Part shown: positions 23,264-47,865 of the stretch, one piece after another
Position numbering within the stretch: position 1 is the stretch's first letter
How the letters are laid out: each line of letters opens with the position of its first letter
Assembly: GCF_037975245.1 (NCBI RefSeq)
Contig: NC_092582.1
Span: 13,948,077-14,012,076, forward strand
DNA from: Apostichopus japonicus
Lineage: Eukaryota; Echinodermata; Holothuroidea; Aspidochirotida; Stichopodidae
Reading direction: 5' to 3'
DNA: 64,000 nt
Translations under genes and position numbers: made by a program
The notes under the pieces: model-generated
Seen by the model: the letters and a program-made list of their open reading frames with translations, nothing else
What the model was told of the DNA's origin: nothing
Database searches by the model: none

Positions 23264-26160
23264 AAGCTCTAAAGCTTACACATTAAGCAACCAAAATTTG
23301 TTAAATTTCCAAGATTGTTGGAATACCCACATAATGTACTGTAATTTCATTAATTTTGATATCCTGCGAATGTTTTGTCTTTATTTCAAAGATGCCAGGG
23401 AAGATATTAACTGACGGTTGTTATCCCATTCAATAGGAGTAGCTTTGCCCCCTACACTGCTAGCCAGACTGAATGCAGCCTGACTCATCTCAACCTCATA
23501 GCATAGACAATCATGGATAGTTAGGCAGTGTGTACCTGTGTTTACAAATGAGACTGATCTACATTTTATCCAGTTTTTAATTCCTGTTGTCTTCAGTCGG
23601 TGGAACTGACCTTGTAAAGGTTTTCCTGAGTAGTAATCATTAGTGTGTGGGGGTGGATCACAAGAACTACACATACTCATTTTTCAAAAGGGGAAATATA
23701 CAGTTGCATGCGACCTAAGTGAGCACCAGTCGTAAAAAGCTGAAAACAGTTGTCCTTTGTGGTCACAGTGGTCATTCATGTTGCTGGGGTCATTAGTAAG
23801 ACTTAAGTTTTGGTGATGTTATTATGTAAAATTAATTCAGTTTGGGTGAGGTCTGGTTTGTTCAGGCAGTATGAAGACGGCATTATATTAATACTATGGC
23901 AGCCTTGGGCAAGCTATTAATATGTTTGCTGAGAAGCATTTTTAAGCCTACCAGTTTCTACAGTGGTGAGGTGAGACTGTACAAAAGTTAAAATTAAACT
24001 GACACAGCATGTTTGCCGGGACATAACTTTTTGGAAAAACTGCAGCTGTGCGCACATTTGAATTCATTGAAACCAAATGATTTCATCACGGTTTGGGCCA
24101 GAAAATAAATCTCCTTAACTGTCAGAATATCAACTGAAATGAAAGATTTTGTCAGCATTCCATGAAGGATATATAGAAGTTACAACCTAAAAAAGGATTG
24201 TTGTTTCTTGTTGTTCTGGCTATAGAAGAATGCTCCGGGCATCACATTCATCTTGCGTTATAAAACATTCCAGATATTTTGTTTCGTAGCAAATTATCTC
24301 ATATTTTTCAAATGTTTTCTCTTTCACTTTGTCATTTTCCCGACAGCCGATCGAGTTACCGGACGGTTCCATCATGCTTAACACCAGGAACCAATACCGT
24401 TTCCATTGTAACTGCCGCATGGTCTCCAGGAGCTATGACGGCATGGAGACCATCGCACGGGAGACGATTGGATTTGACGAAGCCTTGGTGGAACCAGCAG
24501 TATCGGCATCCATACTCAGTCACCTCGGCGTCGTATTCTTCTCCAATCCGGCTTCTGAAACAACCAGTAAGTTTTCGTCAAATTCGAAGGAAGACATACG
24601 TCTCTAGTCTGGCAGCTTGGAATTGTGAAAATCTAGTGGTAGTAATCTTTACATTAAATTAATGCTGTGGTAACAGGGGCCATGGGCACAAGGGACACAT
24701 ACACTCCCTCCTATTTTGTGTAAAGCTCTAAACTTGCCCCTTTTTGCAATGACCAGTGCCCCTTTTTAATAAAAGAGAAGTTCCCTTTTCCATGTCTTCT
24801 AATTAAAAAGTGCCCTTATGTTGAAAAATAAAAATCTAAGTCTATTTTTAAAACATCGTTTTATTAAAAATTAAAAACGAAATTAGACACAAAGCTCAAA
24901 TTTTGTCTAAGCAATCAAATATGCTAGAACAGAGTGTTGTACAGAATGCACAGTGGATCCACTTTGTAGGAACTTTCACACCAACTTTCACCTGTAAAGC
25001 TTTTTTTGGGAAAAAATGAGTTAAATAGTTATTAACTACATAGATCTCTATGATAGATTGAAAGGTCATTGTGGTCAAATGGCTTAGGCAACACACTTGC
25101 GATCTAAGGATCGCAGGTTAGAGCCCTGACCAGATCATTTACTTTGTGTCCTTGGGCAAGACACTTCATCTCCATTGCCTTCCTTTAACCATGTATATAA
25201 CTGGGGACCTGCGAGGTAACTTGCAGATATAGTTGCGGTGCGCTGGTTCGTGGCTGCATTTCATGGGAAGTCCCCTATGGGGCATGTTGATGTGGTGCAC
25301 TGTTGTGGCTCCAGGACCAACCGTTTGAATTGTGCACACTTGGGTGTGTGGGTGCGACAAGTTACCAATGACCAGGGGTTAAATGTTGTAAAAGTTGTGT
25401 GCACAGGCCTTGCCTTGCCTACAAGACTGAAAACCTTGAAACTTTTAAACTTTATCCAATTGTGTGGGTAACTATCACATGAATAAAGCAAATGGTCCAA
25501 ATGTTGGTTTATATAAGATACCCAGGAAGTGTCCCACCCATATATCAAAGTCTAAACAAGGCATCATGAAGCCCCATGTATTTCAAATGCTCTATGTATT
25601 ATCTTTAATTATTACAATGTTGGTTTTCTGTAATTTAGATGGAGTTTTTGGAAAATAGTGAACCAAAACTTTTGAACCTCGAAAAGGGAACATCTGGCTT
25701 GTGTCTCCTTTAAACTTATCTGAAGAAATTATGTCTGAGTGGAGAGTCAAAACTAAAATAGCTAAATAGAAATACACGACAGGTGTTTCGTTAACAGTTC
25801 TCACATTTGGATAAAAGTTTTTCGTTTCTGATCTTATACGAACAAACATTAATCCGGGTCTATCTCAATGCTCCATTCACCTTTTCCATTCTTCTTTATT
25901 GATTGTTTTTTTTTTTTTTGTCCCTTTCTATGCGGGCAGGAACGAACATGATGCTGAGGTGGAGTTATGATAACGGAACCACGTGGTCCGGACAACTACC
26001 CATCTGGGAATACGCAAGTGGATATAGCTGCCTGACGGCGTTTCCGGAGTCCGCCGGATTTGCGAAACAAAAATACCTTTACCTGGTATTCGAAAAAGGA
26101 AAAGAATCGTACACAGATATGATCGAGTTTTTAAGAATCAGCATAGATGGAACACTGTGA
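20260..26160 (+). CDS. NEU1: Lysosomal sialidase-1-like exo-alpha-sialidase (six exons)
   Basis: Exons: 20260-20400, 21791-21974, 22356-22627, 22891-23076, 24347-24566, 25940-26160. All borders are AG/GT and phases are consistent (0,1,0,0,1), giving 407 residues against about 415 in human NEU1. NEU1 removes terminal sialic acids from glycoconjugates in the lysosome, in complex with cathepsin A. Visible features: an N-terminal hydrophobic signal peptide ([19 protein letters not shown]); the YRCP form of the sialidase F/YRIP motif, which carries the first active-site Arg; four Asp-box-like motifs ([32 protein letters not shown]); [24 protein letters not shown]; and [13 protein letters not shown]. 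It ends in DGTL like NEU1. The gene is apparently intact. Possible plus-strand AATAAA signals at 27110 and near 27308 would make a long 3' UTR. Confidence 0.93.
20401..21241. other. Sialidase intron 1, left part
   Basis: AT-rich intron sequence before the MITE. No conserved element was recognised. The minus-strand open frame 20467-20691 is unsupported. Confidence 0.5.
21242..21493. mobile_element. 252-bp MITE with 30-bp terminal inverted repeats
   Basis: The left end starts GTGGCTATTCTTACGACTAG and its first 30 bases are matched exactly, inverted, by the right end finishing at 21493. Internal variants of ACTAGTCGTAA and ACTCCTAGTCGTAA recur, as does AACTGCGCATG. The 10-mer AAATAAAAGG lies 2 bp outside the left end (21230-21239) and 5 bp outside the right end (21499-21508), which may mark a target duplication with ragged ends. 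It lies in sialidase intron 1. Confidence 0.75.
23077..24346. other. Sialidase intron 4
   Basis: Intron sequence holding a TA-dinucleotide tract at about 23216-23252. No further structure was recognised. Confidence 0.55.
25059..25445 (+). mobile_element. tRNA-derived SINE (family 1)
   Basis: The head reads like a pol III promoter: an A-box-like GTGGTCAAATGGCTTAGGC and a B-box-like GCAGGTTAGAGCCC about 40 bases later. Downstream comes the motif TCCTTGGGCAAGACACTTCA, which recurs in tRNA-SINEs of many animals. The tail is rich in TTGTAAAAGTTGTGTGC. It lies in sialidase intron 5; boundaries are approximate. Confidence 0.6.
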
Positions 26161-28109
26161 TGAGAAATTGAATGTCCGAGTGAGATCTTTCTCGTGTAGT
26201 ATTAAACGGTCTTTCTCCTGTTCGTTTACAAAAGCAACATCATAGGACTAATTTCTGTCTGATGAGTTAGAAAGAAATATTTCTGCAAGAAGACAAGTTG
26301 TAAATCAACCTTTGAATCTTTCTGAAACTTTTTTAGTGCAATTACAATCAGTGGCCTTAATCTGTCACAGCTTTGAAGACGAGAATTTTGATTTAGAATC
26401 TTCTAAGTACGGTGGCATGATTGAGAGACTGAAATAATGTAGTTTAAATGATGACATGCTACTGCAGTGAGGGTTTGGAGGGGGAGTTAGGGGAAGGCAA
26501 TGGTTCCAAGATTTCCCCTCCCCTGCCCTCCCCCTCCCCTTCCCCCCCCGAGATTAAGCAGGAGGTGTAACAAAAAGGGATGTATATGGGTTCCTTCCTT
26601 CAATATTGCTGAGTGAGTCTATTAATTTATAATCGGGGACAAGATCCTCTGGCCCAAAAGACTAATTAATGTTGCGACCCCCAGCCCCCACCATGCCCAC
26701 CGATACACACCCGTCTTAAACTTGATTGATGTTGATTAGAAGTGTCATAATCCTTATCACATAAGTCTTAATTTCAGTCTTTACAATCTAACGTTCATGT
26801 AAATAGGTAATGCTGTCCTCAGTTGCTTGTACCGTACATTTTAATTCTGTTGAAAAAAATGAAAGAAAAACTTCTGTATATGACCTAAGAAATGCCAAAG
26901 TTACTACTACTCTTTTTGATTACTTTTCAAAAGGAGGTACATTAATGCTTAACGAAATTACTGAAAGTGGAAGTTAAATATGAAATCAGTTTAATTTTGA
27001 CTGATCGAGTAACATCCTGGATTAGAAATTAAGATGCAGAGGAAGATGGTTAGTCTGGGGGAGGAGGTATGTAAAGCAAGATATACCCTTCTTCTTTTTT
27101 CGAAAAAGAAATAAAGATATTAGAGCGTGTATTATAACACCAACATGAACAGAACACAGGGTGAAGAAATATGAAAAGAAATATGAAAAGTAAAAATGTA
27201 AAAAGTAAAAGTAAAGTTAATGTAAAAAAGTAAGTAATAAAAAGTAAAAATGAAAAGTAAATATGGGGGAGGAGGTATATAAAGCGATCTGCTTTTTTCG
27301 AAGGAGAAATAAAGATATTAGAGCTTATAACACCAAAATGAACAGAACACAGGGTGAAGAGATATGGAAAAAAATAGAAATATTAGCTGAAACATTCACC
27401 TCGTAGAGAGAGAGAGGTGTTTTGTATCGTTTGAACTGCTGCAAGGAAAGAATATGGAAGTACTATCCTTTGAGGATTTTGTATCCATTGTACAAAAAGT
27501 AAACTTACTGATAATATATTACAATTTTGTAATGAAAAATTTGGTAAAATACCTAATTTTGATACATCCATTTTTTTGTTGAGCATCAAATAGCCAATTA
27601 TGTTTTTATAAGATTTTGCTATTATTCAAATATTATTTTGTAAAATATATATGTAAGAAAGTTTTTAAATATATATCAGATCTATGAAGTAATGTTCAAA
27701 TTGACTCAAGCCTTTTCATTTCAATTGGGCAAACGGTTATAGAAAATGGTTATTGAAAGAGGGGAAATGCCTGTGGTACAAAAAGTGCAGTTTATAACAG
27801 AAGCTATTGTTTCAGTGTTATTTTCAACAATGGCGGGTGTTGGGTGGGTGGGTGAAAGTAAGGGAAAGGTTGCCAGGGGCATGAAGAGCCATGTTAGGCC
27901 CTGGGGACATAAATATACCGGGTCCCATATTTTTAGGTATTTTATAGATTCCATATTTCCCTGGGCCCCTTCAATGTGATCCTGAGGTGATGCTGCTCTG
28001 ACCACCCCCCCACCCCTCCCTGCCCTTGTCGTCAAACTGAACATTGTCTCCCGAATATGAAAGAATAGTGGGGTGAAACGTCTTTGAGAAACTTTTACAC
28101 ATGGGATTG
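26161..28109. other. Intergenic region downstream of the sialidase gene
   Basis: Contains the sialidase 3' UTR of unknown length, a C-rich stretch at 26508-26550, and an imperfect direct duplication. In that duplication 27052-27180 and 27264-27372 share GGGGGAGGAGGTAT, TTTTTTCGAA, AAATAAAGATATTAGAGC and GAACAGAACACAGGGTGAAG. No gene was recognised. Confidence 0.55.
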
Positions 28110-28117
28110 CAGAGGGG

Positions 28118-28787
28118 CAGTGGCGGCGCCAAGGGGGGGCTTTAGCCCCCCACTGAAGTAGTTAGCCCCCCCCCCCAACTGAAATAGGCCAAAAAAAAAA
28201 AAACTCATTGAAACAATATAGCCTACCCAAATTTTGTCAGCCATAACGCAGTGCTACAATGGTCAATGGAAATTTTGATGAATTTTTCACATGATAATAG
28301 TCAGTGACTCAGTTGTGGTGCAGGAAGCCTTGTTTGGGTGACTGATAAAAACAATTCACCGACAGGTGTTCTCATACGGCAATGTCGTGTGCGTTTCACA
28401 AACAGCGTGTATACAGACTAAAACAGGAGTTGTGTCAGAGAGCGCGATATAATAATTGAGCAAAGGAATTGGATCTTTCACAGCAGGTAATATTTTAGTG
28501 ATACGAAAACTGTGAATTGGTATCTTCCATTCAAATTTGACTAAAGTTACTCACAAAAAAATGCATATTTTTGGAGAAATTTTCAGGTGACAAAAGCCTC
28601 GCCAAATGCCACCATTTTGCATGTAGGCCTTTCCAGGATTGGGAAAAATTTCAAAAGGGGAGGGGGGCACCCCCTCCCCTTACACCCCTCCCCCAGGATG
28701 GCGATCACTCAATCGTGCAAGCCACCCAAAAAATTGGCTCAGCCCCCCCTTAGACTCCCCAACTAAAAATTCCTGGCGCCGCCACTG
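28118..28787. mobile_element. 670-bp non-autonomous hAT-type transposon
   Basis: The element starts CAGTGGCGGCGCCA and ends in its inverse TGGCGCCGCCACTG. It is flanked by a perfect 8-bp target duplication CAGAGGGG (28110-28117 and 28788-28795), the hallmark of hAT elements. The interior has GC-rich TAGCCCCCC tracts near the ends and no transposase frame. Confidence 0.93.
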
Positions 28788-29271
28788 CAGAGGGGATTGC
28801 AGGGAACAGATGAAATAGATAAAGACAACACGGTCAAACTTTCTTTCTCTAATTTTAATTCTACTTGATGAATAATCATATAAATATATTATGAATAAAA
28901 AGTCTAGATCAGTACTTTTCGGAAATGGCAGTTGGATGCCCCCATCCTCAATCCGCTCCTGCTATACCTGGCTGTCGACGCTATTAATCTGCGTCATGAC
29001 GTCAAGACAAACAAACAAAATATCAATAGAAAATTGTCAGTCAACACAATTCGGCGAATACCTAAAGATGTACGATATGCTAGTAGACTTGTAACTCAAT
29101 CTTCTTTTTGATGAGTTCGTTACCCTTCTATCCAAACAATCTTCTGTACGTATATAGCATATGTTTTTTCTTCTTCAGATACACAGTGTAGATCGATCCA
29201 CTACCTTTGACCAACTCGAAGTTTATTATCTGTTCCGTTTCCGTATATTTTTCTGCTCCAAATTAATAACC

Positions 29272-29607
29272 GCTTAGTTCTCGTAAAAGAAATTTTACGC
29301 CCCACAAACCTACAGTAGTATGTTTCTTTATATGCTAAGTTTACTGTAAAATGTAAGCTTCGTCGTCGAAAATAATAAACTAGAGATAAAATAAGAAAAC
29401 AGAAATAAAACTACCAATTGGGTTCCGGATTCAACGACTTCTGGATCACACCAAATTAACACTTCCGCTTAGTTCCCGTAAAACAAATTTTGTGTCCCAC
29501 AAACTTACAGTAGTATTTTTTATATGTGAATTTTACTGTACACTGTTAGCTTCGTCGTCGAAAATAATAAACTAGAGATAATATAAGTAAAATGAAATAA
29601 AACTATA
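29272..29607. repeat. Imperfect tandem duplication, about 190-bp unit, beyond the 3' end of SLC6 copy A
   Basis: 29272-29422 and 29464-29607 share CCGCTTAGTTCTCGTAAAA/CCGCTTAGTTCCCGTAAAA, CCCACAAAC, ACAGTAGTAT and AGCTTCGTCGTCGAAAATAA. It lies just downstream (minus sense) of the copy A stop codon and may be in its 3' UTR. Confidence 0.75.
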
Positions 29608-29814
29608 CAGCTTCGCCTTAAAATGTATAGCCTATATTGTGTTAGTGAAACATATACTTGCTCTCCTAAGCCCCACACCCCATCCCCTCCCTCCGTTTTC
29701 CTTTCCCCATCGCATTCACGCCCGACTTTATGGAGTTTATCATGCTGTCGAATGTTTCGACAGTCAGATATTTTAACCATACAGCCTGCATCTTCTTCTG
29801 CTCTTCGTGTATAT

Positions 29815-42651
<12,837 letters not shown>

Positions 42652-43477
42652 GTTACAATCAATATATGTCTAGTCGGTGTCAGAATTCAGGAAGCTGTTA
42701 AACGGCGTTCGTCAATTACCACTGCAGGTACCGGCGCAACAGGTTATCAACGTGCATGAGTTCATGTATATATGTATGGTAATCCTTCTTGCCACCACAG
42801 AACTTGTTTAAATTTCTGTATAGTTGCCACTCCCTGTATATAATTTCATCTCAGGCTATGCAGATACCCTCGCTTACAAAATAACGTCTCTTGAACTCTG
42901 TGCCGATCAAACAGCCAAAGTAAACTGTAGTAGGCCTACCTCAAACGCTAAATTTTATTATTGCATTATTGCAATATTGTATATTAACGGTAAACAGAAA
43001 ACTTGTTCATATATACAATACCAGGTCAGTATAGGCCTAATCTATGAAAAGAGTTTTTTTCTCTTTCTTGACACTTTGAACCAAGCCTGACAAGACTGAA
43101 TCTCTTAGCAAGGCCGGTGTACACCTGTAACTTCTGTTTCGTTGTCTATATATGGTCGTTAAATAAATTCGACAACTTTGCCAATACCTATATAATGTTG
43201 CCAGAAACCATAAACTTTATACGGTAACGAAATAGACGATATGTAGATAAACACGTCCAAGGCATATACTAATTGCTTTTGTTTCTATAACACACTAAAT
43301 CAGTCAGTGTTCAGTTAATAGATATAAGTATACCTACCAGGCAATCATAATGAAGCATGCACTGAAGCGGAAAGTTACCCGCTGTAAGTTTGTTTTTCCC
43401 AGTTGTTTTGACGCAATCATTAAATTATTCAAAAACTGTCTTAAAGCAGCCATGTTTCTAATTCCTTTAGCATGAGA
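42652..43477. other. Upstream flank of SLC6 copy A
   Basis: Should contain the promoter and 5' UTR of copy A on the minus strand. No TATA box or other site can be singled out. The open frame 42824-43090 has no support. Confidence 0.4.
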
Positions 43478-44236
43478 TATAGGCTACGTATATCATTCGT
43501 CTCACCTTATAAAATGCATGAGGTATAGGCTAAGTATAGCATTCGTCTCACCATATAACATATAAGGTATAGGCATTGTTCTCCCCTTATAAAATTAGGT
43601 ATTAGCTACATACATCATTCATATCACTTATGACATGAGGTATAGGTTATACGTACATCATTCGTATCACGCTATACAATGAGGTATAGGCTACGGATAA
43701 CATCCGTCTCATCTTATAACATGAGGAATATGCATTCGTCTCACCTTATAACATGAGGTATAGGCATATCATTCGTCTCACCTTATAAAATGAGGTATAA
43801 GCTAGGTTTTGCATTCGTCTCACCTTATACATGAGGTATAAGCATTCGTATCACCTTATAACATGAGGTATAGTCTACGTATATCTTCGTCTCACCTTAA
43901 ACCATGAGGTATAGGCTACGCATAACATTCGTCTCACCTTATAATATGAGGTATAGGCTAAGTATATCATTCATCTCACCTTACAACATGAGGTATAAGA
44001 CTACGTAAATCATTCGTCTCACCTTATAACATGAGGTATAGGCATTCGTCTCACCTTATAACATGAGGTATAGGCTACTTATATCATTCGTCTCACCTTA
44101 TAAAACATGAGGTATAGGCTACGTGTATCATTCGTCTCACCTTATAACATGAGGTATAAGCTAGGTTTTACATTCGTCTCACCTTACATCATGAGGTATA
44201 AGCTAAGTTTTACATTCGTCTCACCTTATAACATAT
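43478..44236. repeat. Minisatellite, about 42-bp unit, roughly 18 copies
   Basis: The unit is ATGAGGTATAGGCTACGTAT, then ATCATTCGTCTCACCTTATA, ending in AC. Full and shortened units alternate; short units lack the GCTACGTATATC segment and jump from GGTATAGGC to ATTCGTCTCACC. Spacing is irregular and every unit varies, which rules out a CRISPR array. It lies about 0.8-1.6 kb upstream of the SLC6 copy A start codon. Confidence 0.9.
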
Positions 44237-44821
44237 AGCAACTTAACATCACGCATACTTGTCCAAAGTTGCTTATCATAATATATACAAGTAGATATGA
44301 TTTTTACACATTCGATGCGCTATAATATATGTCTTTCGACACTCAACTATCATCGGTCGTAAATATTTACTAGAAATGTCATTGGCTGTGAAGGATATAT
44401 GCGAAGGACAAGCTTTCCTTTGTTAATGGGAATGTATATACTTTTTAATAAGAAAAGTCACCCAATATAGAGCCTACAGGGGCATCACGAAAACTAACCG
44501 TAACTTAAGATCCACTCTCTACCCCAGTCCAATTTATAGATACTGTGACTATGTGATAATAACAAGTTTTCGTCAATATGTACCACGAGTTCCTTGGAAA
44601 GGGAATTAGATACTATACACATGATCTTATAGCCCAATGGTCATCGACTCTTCAATTTACGCCTATTGGTGACACCCTGCAGTTGGGACAACTTTCTCCA
44701 TACTGTATACTTTCATGTCCCGCTAATAGCAAGAACAAGACGAATATTCTTTTACTCCATCAGATAAAGGGGAAATCGGTTCATACTGGAAGTACGAGTG
44801 CTTTCAAGCATGAAATGGGAG

Positions 44822-44866
<45 letters not shown>

Positions 44867-44920
44867 TAGGCGTACGAGGCGGGGGGGGGGGGCAGGGGGG
44901 GCAGACTGCCCCCCCAAATT

Positions 44921-44981
44921 TCCAGATGACAAGAAATTCGGGCAAAAGTCCTGAAAAATTCGGGCAGCCTAAGAGGAGAAA

Positions 44982-45033
<52 letters not shown>

Positions 45034-45086
45034 TTTAGGCTGCCCGAATTTTTCAGGACTTTTGCCCGAATTTCTTGTCATCTGGA
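44921..45086. repeat. Perfect 51-bp inverted repeat around a TA tract
   Basis: 44921-44971 (starting TCCAGATGACAAGAAATTCG) and 45036-45086 are exact inverse complements. The loop is A-rich, then TA, then T-rich, so the palindrome continues inward. It would form a very stable hairpin or cruciform. Confidence 0.92.
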
Positions 45087-45274
45087 ATATAAATATGCAG
45101 TAGCTTGCCCGAATCTTTTTCAAATTTTTGCCCGACAATTCCATGATTTTCTTTATTCAGCATCATTATGCCCGAATATTTCCGTGTAACACCACCGTAA
45201 GCGCAGTTCATCTGGCCTACCACGCTTTTTGCAAGATCAATTTTTTTTCTAACTAGTCAATTGTTTACCTGGAC

Positions 45275-45927
45275 CAAGGGCGGCGGAACCGGGGGGCATA
45301 GGGGCACGTGCCCCCCCCCACTTTTCCTCAGGTTAAAAATGTACCTTTTTTCTATATAAAAATTGAGGTGCCTCAAGTTAGCAAAAAGCCAGGGAACCAT
45401 AATGAACACTCGGGAAGGGCCGTTTCCGGCCATCTGAGGGGTTTGTAAAACCAAATTTTTTTATAGTACGCTCCGCGCCAACCGATGGTGGCGCTCCGCT
45501 CAGATAGTCGTGCATACAACTTTGCAAATCCTGGCTAAGCCCGTGACTTTTAATGAATTTCTGTGGGTCAAACTTAAAACTATTTCGAATGGAAAATTTG
45601 TTAAGATATTAACAAGAAAAAAAACAGCCTAATTCGGAAGATTCCTACATTAGCAACTAGCATGATTTCACCTCATTTTGTCTCAAGAGAAAACTTGTTC
45701 CTTGTTTCCCAATTTGCGTATTGGATATTGCAGTGCTAGTATGCATATTTTCCTTTGGGGGGGGGGGGGGGGGGCGTTGATGGAGTGATGTGTATACACA
45801 AGTAAGATAATACAATAAGAGTTATAAAGGGTACTAAATATAGGGCTGCATCAGTCCAATCGAATTTCTGCAAAGTGCCCTTTGATGTAGGTGCCCCCCC
45901 AGATTAAAAGTGCTTCCGCCGCCCTTG
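45275..45927. mobile_element. Nested 653-bp hAT-like MITE
   Basis: Starts CAAGGGCGGCGGAACC and ends TTCCGCCGCCCTTG. The flanks ACCTGGAC (45267-45274) and ACCTAGAT (45928-45935) match at 6 of 8 bases, both mismatches being transitions, compatible with an aged 8-bp target duplication. It contains the shared GC-rich module near 45413-45508 and a poly-G run near 45758-45774. It lies inside the 44865-46282 element. Confidence 0.78.
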
Positions 45928-46842
45928 ACCTAGATATCCCCAACATGAGTGTATATAGAAGAAACATTTTCTTTTTCATGGATATACTGTCCCATATTTC
46001 CCCTTCAAAGTGATGTTACCATTTTTTCTTCTTGTAATATACCAAATTTTTGGGGAAGTGTAAATTTCTAAAACGTGAGATTATAAAATAAAGAATGTTT
46101 AGATGCAACTTGCAAGGCCTCAGAAGTGCCGTTTCCGGCAATCTGAGAGGCATTGTGTGCCCAAAATTTTCTTGTACGCTACGCGCCAACCGATGGTGGC
46201 GCTCCGCTTAGATAGTGTCACGGGAACTTTCGGGCACAAAAAGTTCTGCCCCCCCAAACTGAAATGGTCCCGTACGCCTATGTATATATTATATATATGA
46301 ACAATGATCAATGAACGGCAACACTCCTTATTCCTTTAATGGTCATCAAAAAAATTGCAGGTAGTTATAACCTTAATTCCAAAGAGACCAAAACGACCAT
46401 GATAACACCTATATGGTAACTTTACTAAGAATATTTAACTGGTAAGGAGTTGTCCAGATAGACCGCTTGTCTAAACTAGTTGTGTATACCGTTTGTGTAT
46501 AGGTATCTCTTATTTGAGGAAGCAGTTCAGTTTCATATAGCACACGTCAGACACGTGTATGGCAAGACAACGAGAGAGGAGAGGGGTGGGGGGGGGGGGG
46601 CACCGATTCGTGTAAAGGTGAAAATGTTCTTGGTCTGTACCTAGATCTTAAGAAAGTGTTCGATACTGTTGCCCATCGTATCCTCCTCCAAGAGCATACT
46701 TTTTATGGTATTCGTCTAAGGAATACAATGTTATGTCCAGCTTCTTGTCAAAGAGGAAACATTACATGTTTGGCGTCCTCAGGATTCTATAATCTTAATT
46801 GACGTTATCGATATAAAAAAGTAGTTTCCCAATGGGTGTCTC

Positions 46843-47865
46843 CATAGGCGTAGGAGCCTCATTTGATTTGGGGGGCTGTAACGACTTGCCCGACAAATAT
46901 AACCAAAATTTTTCGCGCGCTCCGCGCGCGTTCCACATGTTAATGTGCCTATCACATAGGCATTCTTCGGTTATTACATCACATGCCAATAACATACAAT
47001 CATTTTCATTGTTTTTACCCTTCCATATTGGTTAGAATTATTGGGGAAGTCGTTACAACAATAATGATAATAATATAATCATTGAAAAACACATTGCAAA
47101 TTCTTCTTCTTTCAGTAGGTGTCAGTTGCGGAGTTATAGGGGTATTGGTCAGGGGGGAGAGAATGGTCTGTAGGGGCGCTTTCGACACTATCTAAGCGGA
47201 GCGCCACCACAGGTTGGCGCGGAGTGTACAGAAATTTTTTGAGTAAAGATACTCCCTAGATCACCGGAAATGACCCTTTCCGGGCCTTGCTAATTTGCAG
47301 ATAAACGAAGAATAAATAGGTGTCATCGCCATTTTGTCAGAAAATTGCACCAACAAAATGTGACAAATGTCAATAGGTATTTGAGAGCGCAATAAAAAAG
47401 TCAATAATCGCGAATAAGTAAAGAGTGGCAAAAAGCTGAAAAGGGCGCCAACAGTCCATTTGAGTCCGTCAGGGGGGCATCCGCCCACTCTGACTGTATG
47501 GACGCTCCGCCACTGGGAGGTGCCCGAAAAATTCTCAGCATATTGCCCGAATTTTCACAAAAAAAACTTGAAAAACACATTGCAAATTATTATTCTTTCA
47601 GTAGATGCCCGAAAAATTCTCAGCATATTGCCGAATTTCCCTCCCCCCCCCCAAAAAAATGAAAAAGACACTGCAAGTTATTTTCTTTCAGTAGGTGCTC
47701 GAAAAATTCTCAGCATATTGCCCGAATTTTCACAAAAAATTTGAAAAACACATTGCAAATTATTATTCTTTCAGTAGATGCCCGAAAAATTCTCAGCATA
47801 TTGCCCGAATTTTCACCAAAAATTATGGTTGGGGGGGCTGCAGCCCCCCGCCTCCTACGCCTATG
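46843..47865. mobile_element. 1.0-kb hAT-like element inserted into the LINE
   Basis: Starts CATAGGCGTAGGAG and ends in the exact inverse CTCCTACGCCTATG. It is flanked by a perfect 8-bp target duplication GGTGTCTC (46835-46842 and 47866-47873). Its interior carries the shared GC-rich module (47188-47302) and an 83-90-bp tandem repeat (47519-47820). No transposase. Confidence 0.93.
47519..47820. repeat. Tandem repeat, 83-90-bp unit, about four copies
   Basis: Units start TGCCCGAAAAATTCTCAGCA near 47521, 47606, 47696 and 47779, and contain TTGCCCGAATTTTCAC and AAACACATTGCAAATTATTA. A partial relative occurs near 47085-47115. The CCCGAATTTT word is also in the foldback at 44921-45086. Confidence 0.85.

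Larger units (their letters stand above)
44865..46282. mobile_element. hAT-like element (1.4 kb) containing a nested second element
   Basis: Starts CATAGGCGTACGAGGCG and ends with CGTACGCCTATG. Flanked by an 8-bp repeat TATATATT (44857-44864 and 46283-46290), although the target is TA-rich, which weakens that evidence. It holds the 51-bp foldback at 44921-45086, the nested element 45275-45927, and a copy of the shared GC-rich module at 46102-46216. No transposase frame is visible. Confidence 0.8.

Noticed and set aside
43478-44236. CRISPR-like look of regularly repeated TTCGTCTCACCTTATA
   Set aside because: Units vary, spacers are themselves repeated, spacing is irregular and the context is animal intergenic DNA; it is a minisatellite.
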